A stretch of DNA of 64,000 nt, from assembly GCF_012489685.1 (NCBI RefSeq), contig NC_080046.1:63875984-63939983 (forward strand), read 5' to 3'. A model generated the notes under the pieces. The model searched no databases, was not told the DNA's origin, and saw only the letters and a program-made list of their open reading frames with translations. A program made the position numbers and the translations under genes. Shown piece by piece: positions 23,597-35,199 of this stretch. The stretch comes from Lotus japonicus (Eukaryota; Streptophyta; Magnoliopsida; Fabales; Fabaceae). Each line of letters begins with the position of its first letter. Position 1 is the stretch's first letter.

Positions 23597-23825
23597 TTTC
23601 TCATAAGGAGACCAACTATCTATCTGTTTGCAAGAGTTTATTGACGTTTATAAGTTTTTTTGATTTAATTATTGTTGATGGCATATATTGGTAGGCTATT
23701 TGTATATTCCAAATAAATTAGCTTGCGTGCACGCTCTAATTATTTGGAACTTATGGTGTGAATGATGTAAAAACTTATGACCTCATGCAAACTTTTCAAG
23801 CCTCTCACCACTAATCCGTTTCTAA

Positions 23826-24228
23826 GAGCATCTCCAATACTAGGTTTTTAGTTCTTATTTCTTAGCACTATACATGTGGGCCCGTACTGCCACATGTGTT
23901 TAACCAACTCTTTGCAGATTTTGCTCCAACCATGAGTTATTAGTTTTTAGCACTATTCATCTGGTCCAACATACCATTATAATAGTAATATTTGTTATTT
24001 TCATATAATTTTGATTTAAATTTAAATGTCAATTCAATACTTAAATTAAATGAGCTGATGAATGAAAGAGAAAAAAGTTAATTTTTTATGCTAAAAACTC
24101 AAAAAGTAAAATTTCTTATATAAGAACCAGCTCTTATTTTTAAGAACTAAGATCTTCACGTCAACCCTCTCCAATAGTTAAGAACTCTCAGAAATAAAAA
24201 CTAAGAAGCTTACATTAAAGATACTCTA
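23826..24228. mobile_element. MITE with AGAGCATCTCCAA-type ends
   Basis: The left end AGAGCATCTCCAATAC pairs imperfectly with the right end (complement AGAGTATCTTTAATGT). TTAGTTCTTA and CTTAGTTTTTATT motifs mirror each other inside. The same terminus type bounds 39986-40391. A TA dinucleotide abuts both ends. Non-coding and about 400 bp. Confidence 0.6.
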
Positions 24229-25250
24229 ATGATTTTTCTAATTGAATAAGAGACTATCTCATACCATCTCCTTTTCCTTTTGTCTTACAAAATCATCCCC
24301 TAAAATCAATAAACTATAATATATTCTACGATTTATTTATTTATTCGGATAGATAAATTTATTTCCTAGATGATCTCCTAAATTGTGGGAAACCTTAATA
24401 TTCAAATTTAATATGCTTTATTCAATAAAACTAATATATTATGATTTTACATACAAAGTTGCAAAATGTCTCATTATTAAACTTGACAAAACTAGCCTAA
24501 TCACAACTTGATGGTACAAAATTTCTCAAGTCCATGGTTCAAATCCTACTAGTAAGGTTTTTTTTTTTTGGTCAATAATGTTTGGAATTAAAACCCAAAG
24601 GATTGCCAAACGGCACTTACAACATGTGAGATTAAATCTCAGGGAATGCTATTAGCAATGTACAAAAACATAAGACCATGAAAATCAAACATGCACACTC
24701 AGCATAAGTCATGAAAGGTTTGTGTGTTTTTTTTTATAACGGCAAAAAGAAACACTTGAGAAACACAACTTCTGACAATGGCAATGTCAAGCCCATGTCG
24801 TGGAACAAACCAATATACAATTTTGGGCCAAGCCCATATATTCATTGTTCAAGTTTGTTTTTGGCTTTTGCCTTTGCAATATGACATATGGAACTGTTGA
24901 ACAAAAACAAAGATGCAAAAGATGCATTTTGTCCACGAAATATAATACTATGCAAAAGATGCACCATTTAGTAAACAAAATATATATGGAGAATTTATTT
25001 AAAGAAAAATTAAAATTAAAATTAAAATAAGAATCAAATGAAGAAATCGTGATAAGTCGAGAGATAAAAGAATGTCTTTGAATAATTTTTTAATAGTCTT
25101 GACAACAAAAATGAACATTTTGTCCTCAAGTGGTTTTTTTTTTACATTTATAGTTATACATTTTAAACATATTTACTAATAATATAACTTTTTTTTCTAC
25201 CAAATTGTTATAAATCTCAGTTCGCCACTCTTAATGAATGGTGAGGGGTG
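24229..25250. other. Intergenic, nothing clear
   Basis: AT-rich sequence. Around 24510-24540 a phrase like a tRNA B box (GGTTCAAATCC) occurs without a tRNA structure, probably a repeat remnant. No gene. Confidence 0.35.
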
Positions 25251-25282
25251 ATACCACTTGTTTATTTTTACTTTAATTTTTT

Positions 25283-25555
25283 TTTTTTGCGATGGAAAAC
25301 CCGTCACAAAATTCTAGTACAAAATATTCTGTCCGAAAATATTTGCGACAGAAGTATAATGCGTCATAAAGTCCTTGTGAATTATAGAAACTGAATTAGC
25401 TACAGAACTTTGAGAGGGAACATAGCCGTCGCAAATGAATGGGCGGTGGAAACCTGTTAGGACGAAGTTTTTCGTCGCAAAATAAGAAAGTCACTGTATT
25501 TTGCATTTCTTGCTCAAGGTTTTTGTGACGAAAATTTTCGTCGCAAAAAAATAAT
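25283..25555. mobile_element. CACTA-like subterminal repeat remnant
   Basis: Multiple short copies of GCGAC/GTCGCAAA and GACGAAA in both orientations (for example TTTTCGTCGCAAAA near 25535). Arrays of this kind characterise plant CACTA subterminal regions. The CACTA termini themselves were not located. Confidence 0.45.
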
Positions 25556-26549
25556 GTACACCAATTTGATAATTAAAAAGACACTACATTGGTAAATATG
25601 TTTACAAAATATACTGTAAAAAAGCCCTGTGAATATGTTACTACATTTTACCTTTTTAAAATCATTTTCATTTTCTTTATATTTTTATCTCTCTCATTTT
25701 TTCCTATCATATCACTAATATTCTTATCCTTCATTTCTCCATCTTTTCTTATCATATCAGTAATCTTAAATGCCCTAACTAAGATTAGTGAACTTTCTTG
25801 CCAAGGGGGCCTCTTTTTTTTTTTGTTTGGATAGAGGAGGCTCCGCCAGTTCTTGATGCTTTTGTTTGTTCCAATGTTTTGGCGTCTATGCCAGCTTGAT
25901 TTAATATAATCGGTTAAAAAAAATTACTAATCTAATCTTTCAGTGCTCCATCTTTTCTTTATATCTTTATTAGGTGAAAGTATTTTAAGAGTGTGAATCA
26001 AACTATATTTTTAACAAAAAAAAAAAAATTTATGGTGAGGAAATGGTGTCCCGTTCAAGGCGGAAAAACCTGTATGTTAGAGTCAAACTTACTTTTTTGT
26101 TATTGCTTTGAAAGCCTTACAGAATATGTACATTCATTAGAATTCAAGTTAAATATAATTATACCTCAAAAGTTAACTTAGAAGTGAAAATTGTTTATTG
26201 ATGCTTGATTTCTCAACAATATGTTGTTCAATAAGTTATCAGTTTGAGAAGATAATAGTGAAGATCACTACATAATCCTTTAACTATTATCCTTTTATCA
26301 TTTTGACTAGATGAAATAAAAAGTGATTACATGATGCAATGATGCAGAAACAGGCCAATAGAAGCTCCACCAACTAAAAAATGAGAGAGTACAGAACTAG
26401 CCAAAGGATGAAGAACCTTTGACACATTGAATGTGCTAGGAAAAGCTAAACAAACTCCCCCTAAGTTAGAGAAGCTTATGTTATTAATTCTCACATATCT
26501 TGATCCTAATTAAATAGCTAATATTAATAATAATGAGGATTAGCCCTTC
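25556..26549. other. Intergenic with MITE and LINE-like remnants
   Basis: A pyrimidine-rich stretch at 25650-25780 resembles the 3980-type MITE body. At 25836-25922 lies a LINE-3'-like tail. The last 100-200 bp before 26550 are probably the 3' UTR of the Ole e 1-like gene. Confidence 0.4.
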
Positions 26550-27353
26550 TTAATCATCAAAGGTTCCATCTTCCTTTATTCCAAGCTCCTTGAGAACATC
26601 AGCGCAACCAGGAAGACGCTCTTTCTTAAGGAAACCAAGAGGGTTGGCGGCGCGAACAGGGGACACAATGCCGTTGTTCTTTGTGATGCTGATCTTCGCC
26701 GCCTGCTCCAGGTGAGAATCGCTGTCAATCTCCGAGCAATCACTCCTTGGACTCTTCACCAACACAACCTGGCACAGCTCCTCCTCATGGTCTCCGTCTA
26801 CCTCCACTTTGTAAGACCCCTTTGCATCCGTCACTACCTCCTTTGTGAATGTCACGCTCCCGTTCCCTTCTTCTTTGCACTCCACGCGTACAGTTGCACC
26901 TATAAAAACATGCATGTTTGGTTTCAATTTTGGTCAATATACACACGTATCCATCTTTTCAAAAAAACTATTTATTCGTTGCTTCAATTTGATGTGATCC
27001 TTATGAGATATGGATTCACTTGTAATTTCCAAACTCGCACTAATCGATGATTGATCTAGTGCACGTTTGGAAATCGATTCATAATTTGATTCAAATGGTG
27101 TAATTAATTATGAGGAGAAACTTATTGATTGCGAGTAAAAAAAAAAAATGATCCAAAGCAGAGGTGTTTGTGAAACTGAGTGAAAGGAAAATGTACCTTC
27201 AAGGAACTCGGACAATTTGGTGATGAATTGGGTGCGGCATGTGTCACAGTAAACCACTCCCTCAACAAAGAAGCGATCATCGTCGGAGTAGACAGAGCCT
27301 AAGACGGATAAGAAGCAAAGGGCAGAGGCAAGAAAGATAATAGACTTTGACAT
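26550..27353 (-). CDS. Secreted Ole e 1-like (extensin-domain) protein, 2 exons
   Basis: Coding exons on the minus strand are 27353-27197 and 26899-26550, joined by canonical GT (27196) and AG (26900) across a 297-bp intron; product 168 residues. It belongs to the Pollen Ole e 1/extensin superfamily: small secreted, cysteine-bridged cell-wall proteins expressed in many tissues, whose biochemical role is mostly undefined. Seen here: a signal peptide (about 1-23, hydrophobic, ending VYS), the FFVEGVVYCDTCRT start of the domain, and six cysteines in the mature chain (36, 39, 60, 95, 107 and one near the C-terminus in LPGCADVL). The domain also has the usual Gly-Ser-Tyr strand. A TATAAAAAA sequence lies at 27451-27443, about 90 bp upstream of the ATG. 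Confidence 0.9.
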
Positions 27354-28205
27354 TGTGAATGTGTTGTTTGTTGGTTTGGATAGGAAAATTTGATTCAGGG
27401 GAGGATAGATGATAGACTGTGTGCAATGAAGAGATGAATGTGTTTTTTATACATAAATGGGTCAAAGTGATTTCGCATTGTCTATTTGTTCTGTGAGGTT
27501 GTAATTTCTCCCTTTATTTGTTAATGGTTGATATTGTTGTTTTGACCCGTTTTTTACTCTCATTTCATCTCTGCTTAACCTATTTATATACAGGGCCTCA
27601 ATGCCGTTCTTAATTAATACTCTTGGGCTCGTTTGAGATTGCAATGTTAGTAGCCAATCAGAACCAGAAATTTTGAGATGTATTATTAGTAATGAAGACC
27701 AGCTAATTAGGAAAATGATGCCTCATTTCAACTAACAACAACGAACATTCACAGCCTCAGAGCTGTATTGACTCATAACTTCTAGTTACTGATTCTTTTT
27801 GCTCAACCCCATAGACTGGCAAGTGGCAAGTAAGGTGGAGCAATAAACATTCCAAATTACATACCTTTTAGGATCGGATTATAGTATTATACGGTATTTT
27901 CCAAATATATTTCACAATAACACTGCCAAAGTTGGACAAATGATTTGGAGGATCTCATTTAAATTGGACAATGATGTTATTTATAACAAAATTACATTAT
28001 TTTGTAAATTATAATAAATGGAAAAGAAACATACATGCATTAGGCCCACTAGACTAGCCAATTTAACCACGAGACATCGAGTGGTGGATAGATGGTGTGG
28101 TGGGCCGGTGGTTGCTCACTTTTTCATTAATCAAGAAGTCAGGAGTTCAATGAGTTTGATATTTGGCGTCTATGAGAATGGAGCTACACAACGAATGAAT
28201 TAGTC
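27354..28205. other. Upstream region of the Ole e 1-like gene
   Basis: Promoter plus AT-rich intergenic DNA. No further coding region was recognised. Confidence 0.4.
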
Positions 28206-28742
28206 ATTGCGGTCAAACCGTTAGTAAAGTCACTAGTCATACTGTCAAGTAAACCGCTTTTTCGATGGAAATGACCGTCGATAATTTCGTACTGGTTTCA
28301 TTAAAGCAACCGCCTAACTTACCGATGGTTTAAGTCGTCGATAAATCCATCCTTTTATAAGTAACTAAGGTTTATACTTTATACTGACGACTTCGGTTGT
28401 CGAAAATACACCAACTGTTAAAATTGAGTTATGATATATACATACCTCTCCACTTCTTTTCCACCTCCATTTTATTTATTTCTCTCTTCTTTATCAATCA
28501 AATCACATATCACATCTTTACTTTCTCTCTCCTTTCTTCCTATCTCTCTCTTCTTCCACCTCTTCACACCTCAAAAATGAGGTGTGAAGATATAATTATC
28601 CATTAAAATTTGTCGAAAAATTACTAACAACTTTTAGAAACCATCGGTAATAATTACTAACGAGGTAAATACTGATAAATGTTTACTGTTGGAAATTTTT
28701 GGTCGTCGATAATTAACGTTTTTCTTTTAGTATTTGTAGTGC
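28206..28742. mobile_element. CACTA-like element end with nested MITE
   Basis: The right terminus reads TTAGTATTTGTAGTG at 28728-28742, the inverted form of a CACTA terminus (CACTACAAATACTAA). The preceding DNA is full of ACCGATGG/GTCGATAA-type repeats typical of CACTA subterminal regions. The left terminus is not clear, so the start is approximate. A Mutator-like MITE (28426-28601) has inserted into it. Confidence 0.55.
28426..28601. mobile_element. Mutator-like MITE nested in CACTA DNA
   Basis: About 176 bp of the 3980 family: GAGTTATGATATATAC at the left, pyrimidine-rich body, GAGGTGTGAAGATATAATTATC at the right edge region. Flanks GTTAAAATT (28417-28425) and ATTAAAATT (28602-28610) match at 8 of 9 positions. 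Confidence 0.7.
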
Positions 28743-28939
28743 TGAAGCAATAACAACACCATTATTGCGGTCAGTTCCTAGTGCGAGTCTTCGTCCTCTA
28801 CGAAGAAGACTCACGTGCTTTACATTTTCCTCAGGATAAGTCTCGACGACCATCAAAAGGATAACTTGATGACATCTGTTTATAAAATCATGTAATTTAA
28901 ATATTAAATAATATGGTCATCATAATAGTATGCTCACCC

Positions 28940-29681
28940 CAGGGCCGGTACAGACATTTTGGGGTCTAAGGCAAAAATTTTAAAGGGCCTTTTTTTTTAA
29001 CAAGAATTTTAAAGAGAACTACAGAAGGAAACAATAGAACCTCGAAACGTGATAGAGATGAAAGGCGCGTGTGTAGTTTGTAAGCTTTTAGAATTTAGAA
29101 GATCAATTAATTCCAAGACCTTAAAATTCAAGAGAATCGAGATGAAGAGAATTTTTTTTAAACTAGGAGGAGCAGGAACCTAAACGTCTGTAGTCTAAAC
29201 TAGGGAGAGAGTGAAAGATTGAGAGAGAATGGGAATAAAAGGAATTTATATTTTAGGATAAATAAATATTTTAAATTATATTAATGATGATATTGAATAG
29301 TTTTAAAAGAGATGATATTGATATAACTTATTTTAAAAATGAATATTATGTAACTTCCCTTTGTACCTGGCTAATTTTAGGGAAGATGAATGATTTTTAT
29401 TTATTTTATTTTAATCAACTATGAGTCTTTATTTCTAGAAGGTATTTCTAATAAATCCTATATATTGTATATCAATCAAGCATTCAATTATATTTGCAAT
29501 TTCCAACGTGACAACATTGTAGTTAATAATTATTTCTGTTTTTTTCTTTCAATCCAACACCTAAGCTCACTGTTTGGCCGTTTCATTTATAACTAAAACA
29601 AAATTTGGGTCTAACTTTTTTTTTGTTTTGTTGGGGGCCTTAGGCAGCTGCCTTTTTGGCCTAAAGGCCCCCACGGCCCTG
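28940..29681. mobile_element. Non-autonomous hAT element with perfect 8-bp TSD
   Basis: A 742-bp element starting CAGGGCCGGTAC and ending CCACGGCCCTG, the familiar plant hAT terminus. Further inverted similarity lies inside (GGGTCTAAGGC/GCCTTAGGCAG-like). An exact 8-bp duplication GCTCACCC flanks it at 28932-28939 and 29682-29689. The interior is AT-rich, without a transposase. Confidence 0.92.
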
Positions 29682-29859
29682 GCTCACCCGTATCGAAAAC
29701 GAATAAAAAGCACTCTAATTGCAAAACTGTCAAATAAAAAAAAACTATGTTTTAAAATGAAAATAGCAAAAAAAAAAATAAAAAAATAAAGAAACTAGCT
29801 TTCAAAGTTGACCGGAACTGAAGAAGATATGAAAATAACGTAAATTTCGATGTTATATA

Positions 29860-31195
29860 TAGTGTATAAACGACTCTGACTATCGGTAAATTACCGACGA
29901 TTTTGGCCATGCATACTTATTACCAATTGTTTAAGCTGTTAGAACATTACCAACGACATGAATGTATGGAAATTTTATAACCTACCACCGATTTTAGTAA
30001 TTAAAGCGCGCAACTTACTGCTGACTATTTCTGTCAATAAATTATCACGAACATTTTTTTATAGTAAAGTTGACCATCAAGTTACCGACGAGTCCAAATC
30101 CTCTGTCTCAATTCTCTGTCCCAAACTCTGTCCCACCAGTAAGAAATTGACAACTCAATTAAAAATTCCAACACATCACTCTTTTCATTTGACGGGGTTA
30201 AGAAGACGTTTGTTCAACTTCATCTTCTTTTTCTCAATTTCCCCTTTCTCGCCTCTCTCCTCCTCCCCCACACTTTCTCTCTCCACGCATCACCTCCCTC
30301 CGTAGTTGTCGGCAGCCGCCGCTGCGGCTCCTTGAGTTCGAGAGGGTGCTCTATCATGGCGTCGCTCATGCAGTTCTTGGGGCTCTAGAATCATCCTCTG
30401 CTAACGTTGTTCGCGTCGACGGACGAGGCGGTGGTGAGCCTCAAGATCCTCAACGGCGGTGATTATTGGCGTAACCAACTTGATCCGTGCTTTAGAAATT
30501 TCTTCGACGGTTGCCTTCTAGTGTCCGGAGAAGGAATGGGTCAGCAAACACTTCTAGGGAGGTAACCAAACGATGCAGAGAACAACAAATAATTGAAATC
30601 AAGTATTGTGCTGGTTACCTCCTTTGCCCTCCATCTAGCTTCGTTTTTCATCTGCATCAATTTCTATATCTTGCTGTCATCGCACTTAGTTGAGGGACGG
30701 GAAGTATTAAAACCAAGATTTGGGGGAATTTCGGAAAATTAGGGTTTGAAAAATTACCAATAACTAATGATATAAAATCAAATTTAATTCTCAAATTCAA
30801 CAGCAACATGGAACCAAGAAAACAAGTCTCAAAATCATCAACAATTAATAAATATTTCAATGTTTCTTCTCTCATGTAATGGGCAATGGAGGCAGCACAA
30901 TGTTCTGATGAGTGGAGCTGTTGCTACAATTGGATTTGGAGTGACCGACAAAGAAAATACAAGGTAACGCCGCTAGATCACAAATGAGTAAAGCAGGCAA
31001 GTGAGTGACGGAACGCAGTAACAGAGTTAAGGTAAAAAAAATGCTTGTGTGTACATTTTAATTGAGGTGTCAAATTATGGTTGGTGGGACAGGAATAGAG
31101 ACAAAAAGAGGAGACAGATGATTTTAATCCGTTACCGACTACCAAAATCGGTGGTAAGTTATACAATTTTCCGATGAAAGACAAAAAAAAAAAAA
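29860..31195. mobile_element. Inverted-repeat element with GC-rich captured-like core
   Basis: Sequence at about 29968-30230 recurs inverted at about 31000-31172. Shared text includes ACC-ACCGATTTT, CCTCTGTCTC, CTGTCCCACCA and CAACTCAATTAAAA. The surroundings carry ACCGACGA motifs like CACTA subterminal DNA. The core (30240-30560) is far more GC-rich than its setting and looks exonic (ATGGCGTCGCTCATGCAG at 30356 on), but the frame is soon closed by TAG. I do not recognise the source gene. True ends and target duplication were not found. Confidence 0.5.
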
Positions 31196-31479
31196 AAATG
31201 TTAGCGTGAAGCTCTCAATCTATTTATGAATGAAAGTCATCATGGGTAAGTCAGGCAAAGTCAACCTTCCTTGTCCTAATAGACTAAAACGACAGGCATT
31301 TCTAGATGGAATTTTTAATTCGTGATAGCTCACCCAATTTGACTATACCAAAAAGACTAAAGAAAAAACTATGAATAACATATAGAGTTACCTTTGTTTT
31401 CATGAGTTGATCGATGCACGAAGAACCATGAATATTGAAACGGAAAAATGATTAGGAAGCAGAGTGAAACTTGATAATT

Positions 31480-31688
31480 ACTAAGGAAGTAAGGTTTTAA
31501 GTTGGAGGGTCTTGTCTTCTTTCCTTCTTTTACTGTTGTTCTGGGGTGGTTTCTTTGGGCTGTCATTACATGGTTTTATCCTTGTATTTGGTTTACTTTT
31601 TTGGTCCTTCATGTATTTTGGGTTGAGTACCCCTTGTACTCTCTTTTAATACAATTTTGCTTATCTAAAAAAAACTAAGGAAGTAAGG
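31480..31688 (+). mobile_element. 5'-truncated LINE insertion with 15-bp TSD
   Basis: An exact 15-bp duplication ACTAAGGAAGTAAGG (31480-31494 and 31674-31688) flanks a 179-bp insert ending in an A-run at 31667-31673. The insert carries GAGTACCCCTTGTACTC and a TTTAATACAATTTTGC 3' end. These are signs of target-primed reverse transcription of a heavily truncated LINE. Related tails are at about 15640-15735 and, inverted, 51424-51480. Confidence 0.85.
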
Positions 31689-31781
31689 ATCCCCTGCTTG
31701 CTAGCAGAAAACAAAAACACACTACAAATTAAAAACTAGTTCCTCATAAATCATATTTTTACTATTGATATATAGTACGTA

Positions 31782-31993
31782 CACTACAAAAATTCGGTGG
31801 CTTAGCGGCAGTCACTTTTTAAGTTTAGCGGCGGTTATAACCGCAGCTAAATGGACTGGCGGCAATTCAACAACTAACACTAAATTTGGCTCCACTAAGT
31901 AAATTAGCGACGGCAAAAGTCAACTGCCGGCACAAGATTTAATTTAGCGGCGGTTAGTACCAACCACCGCTAATCCGCCGAAATTTTGTAGTG
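31782..31993. mobile_element. Miniature CACTA element
   Basis: A 212-bp segment beginning CACTACAAAAATTCGGTGG and ending with its near-complement (17 of 19 match) finishing TTTGTAGTG. The interior holds repeated TTAGCGGCGGTT/ACCGC motifs in both orientations, the CACTA subterminal signature. Flanking trinucleotides GTA and GTG match at two of three positions. Confidence 0.8.
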
Positions 31994-32652
31994 GTGCAAG
32001 TTATTTATGATTTATTTATTATTATTATTCTGTCCTAAAACTAATTTGTAGACGAATATTAATTAAATTTTTCTATTTGAATATTAATTAATATTTTATT
32101 CTTTATTTTACTTCTACTTATACTTTAAGTTATCTTTTAGTGAGTTAGAGATAGCATGAAAATGCCCCATATTTATTTTGTAATCTGTCTTTTATATAAC
32201 TCTTGAATGTTCAATGGCTGTCCCACTCTGCTTGCATGCAAATGAACTAATTAATATCAAAACCAGGCTAAATAAAATGAAGCTGGCCATCACCATGATA
32301 CCAACTGGGCATTAAACTATTAAGAACATTTTTTATATTCAGTTGACAATATAAGGGTTTCTCGTTTGATATGTGATTTTCTTCATACGTCGCGGATCCA
32401 GAAATTTAATGTTGTGAGGGCAATACAAACATATAAATTCGTAAAAAAAAAATTAACATATACTATTAGAAGTTATGAATTTTTTTACCAAACCGGACAC
32501 AAGTGAAAGCATTTTTTATCAAAGGGGTCATCAAAAACCATACTTTTACTACTCAAGTGAGGGCATTTAACAATGTGAGATACAAGTGAGGGCATTTTTT
32601 ACCAAAAAAAGCATAAAAAACCACATCATTTTACTACTCAATTTTTTTTCTA

Positions 32653-34443
32653 GGCTTAATCTTCATATTAGTCCCTGTCTTTGAGTCGCCGTCTGAACTA
32701 GGTCCCTGACCGAAAAAATTTGTGGATTAAATCCCTCTCTTTTAAAAACGTATGGAGCCAGTCCCTGCCGGAGCTCCAAGCTCCGGCGAGTGATGATGTA
32801 GCGTGCTGACTGTGTAAATGAAGCTGACATGACACTAAAAAAAATTAAAAAAAAATTACACATCATAAAATTAAATTAAATTAAATTAACAAAATCAAAT
32901 TAAATTAAAAACTCAAATTAACCCCAATTCTAAATCCCTAATTCATAAACACCAAAACCTAATTCCTAACCCTAAATCAAACACAATCCCTAATCTAGTT
33001 CTTCCATCTTCATTGCAGGCAACAGATGCAGTAGCAGCAAAGGGAGAAGAAATTCCCATCTCCCGAAAAATTATCAACAATTGAAGATTTCTTCACTTCT
33101 GATGTTACCTAAATCCCTAATTCAGAAGCAGAAAAGGTAGAAGAAATTGAGGATTTTGTTGTTACAGATCTCTCTAGTTCGGTGATGAGTTGCCATGCGA
33201 GGTCGAATTGGTGAACCTTGGCCATGGTGTCGATGAGGAGGTGGAAGGAGGAGCGGGAGAGAGGGGGGTTGGGGAGGGATTTGGCGTAGTTGAAGAGAGT
33301 GAAGGCAATCTTGGAGTGGTGCTTGAGGCGGAGCAGGGTTTGGGTGAGGAGGAGGATCTTTGAGAAGGAGCGGTGTCGAAGGGGTTGTGCTGTTGGAGGA
33401 GGATCTTTAAGACCAGCTCTCGTCGGTGGAGGTGAAATGGCGGAGAGCGAGTCGCGGAGCGACGAACGCGGCGGAGCGAGGACAGTATCGTCGGGCTTTG
33501 AGAAACGCCATCGACTTGCTTCACTTCACCACAGCCTGTGGTTCGTTCAGACATCCATAACCAACAGCGGAAGTAGCAGAAGGTCTAGCATGAACAAGAA
33601 CGTTGTGCTCGCTGTGCCGATCACCATAACCTTTTTGATTGGGGATTTTGTTGTTGGGAGCAAGCTTCTTCTTGTTTCTTGGCCCAATCCCCATAACAGC
33701 TTGGCCACCGCCACTACTTCTGAGTTTCTTGGCCACCACCACCACTTCTGGGTCTCACTCTCCAGGGTTTTTTGTTTGAGATTTGATTGGGGTTGTGGTT
33801 TTTTGTTTTGATATTTGTGTTGATGATGAAATGCACAGCCAGAGAAGGCCAAAATGTTTGTAGGAGCGGATGAAGAATTGGAACGAGAGGGCGAAGCAGA
33901 TGAAGAATTCATTGTTTGTAGGAGAAGAGAACAAGAGCGCGATTCAGAAGTAGGAGAATGAGAACAGGAACGCGATTTGAGAACTAGAAGAAGAGAAGGC
34001 TTGAAACAGAGAAGAAGAAGGAGAGAGGAAGAGGAGGTCGATTCAGCAACGAGAAGAAGAGGAAATGGGGAAGAAGAAGGAGGCCGGGACAGATGGAGGA
34101 GATGAACACTAATTTTAATTTCTGAGTGTTAGATGAATTGGGAATTGGGGTAATTGTTTAGGGAATTAGAATTAGTTGGGGGGAGGGGGAATTAAGAATG
34201 TTTAATTAGTTTTTGGTTTATAGTTAGTTTTAGGTTAATTATGTTAATTATCATGTGTAAATTAATTTTATTAAATTTTTTTTTTGGTGTCATGTCAGCT
34301 TCATTTACACAGTCAGCATGCTACATCATCACTCGCCGGAGCTAACGTTTTTTAAAGAGAGGGATTTAATCCACATATTTTTCCGGTCAGGGACCTGGTT
34401 CAGACGGCGACTCAAAGACAGAGACTAATATGATGATTAAGCC
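32653..34443. mobile_element. Pack-MULE-like element, about 190-bp TIRs, perfect 9-bp TSD
   Basis: A 1,791-bp element. Terminal inverted repeats (32653-32843 and about 34276-34443) begin GGCTTAATCTTCATATTAG and share GCTGACATGACAC, AGTGATGATGTAGC and TCCCTGACCGGAAAAA-like blocks. TTTTTTCTA flanks both ends (32644-32652, 34444-34452). The interior is GC-rich and gene-like: a PPR fragment (33175-33430) and another unidentified exon-like segment (33540-33830). No transposase is present, which fits a gene-fragment-carrying Mutator-like element. Confidence 0.88.
33175..33430 (-). pseudogene. PPR gene fragment captured in the Pack-MULE
   Basis: On the minus strand one frame reads ELVLKILLQQHNPFDTA and, after a one-base shift near 33366, another reads FSKILLLTQTLLRLKHH, then FTLFNYAKSLPNPP, SSFHLLIDTMAKVHQFD and LAWQLITELE. 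This is the typical N-terminal region of a mitochondrial P-class pentatricopeptide-repeat protein. The frameshift, the short length and the location between Mutator-like terminal repeats mark it as a non-functional captured piece. The parent gene is not in the window. Confidence 0.75.
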
Positions 34444-35199
34444 TTTTTTCTAATCATTTTTTCCAAAGTCAAGTGAGGTCAAGTGCCCTCATACTACAAC
34501 CTGTATCCATCCCTGCGACGGTCAACAAAACATGGCATGATTTTTAAGCCTTTTTTTTTTGCAATGCAAGCGTATGCATGCGGTGATAGCTAGAGAAAAA
34601 GATTGTTTTAAATAAAAATCAGGTGGATGTTAATTTGGTTGCATCAGGGATCAGACAAATTAAATGCTGACGGAGCCTACCGTGTTAGCAGGAAAATGGC
34701 AGTTTGTGGGGTGTGTTAAGGGACCCGGCCTATGAGAAGATTCATGGTGGCTTTAATTTCTCAAGAATTTAGATGATGTTTTTGTTTTATATGCAAAATT
34801 GTGGGGCATATTGATGGGCTTTTAGATAGTAAGGGCTGCTAATGCTAGTCAAGAATTGTTATTGAATTTGAAAGGAGTGAGACTCATGTAATTTCAATAC
34901 TTTTTCAACAATATTAGTATGAGTTTAATTAGTGTGTAATAAGAGTGTCAGCGTAAAAAAAAAAAAAGAGAGTGTAGATTTTCTTTTACACAATCATCTA
35001 ATTAAAATTCACTAATTTATCATGTTGTAATTAAATTTAAATATAATTTAAAAATATTTTAAATAAAAACGGTAAAGATGTGATTAAATAGACGTTTTAC
35101 ATTAACGATACACACAAATTAAGTCATATATTATATAGTATATGTAACATTAACATCAAATAATTAATATGATAACATTATTTGACTTTTTATTATTAG

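Noticed and set aside
33540..33830. Candidate membrane protein gene on the plus strand (MNKNVVLAVPITITFLIG...)
   Set aside because: Inside the Pack-MULE-like element without complete gene structure; either strand could be the coding one.
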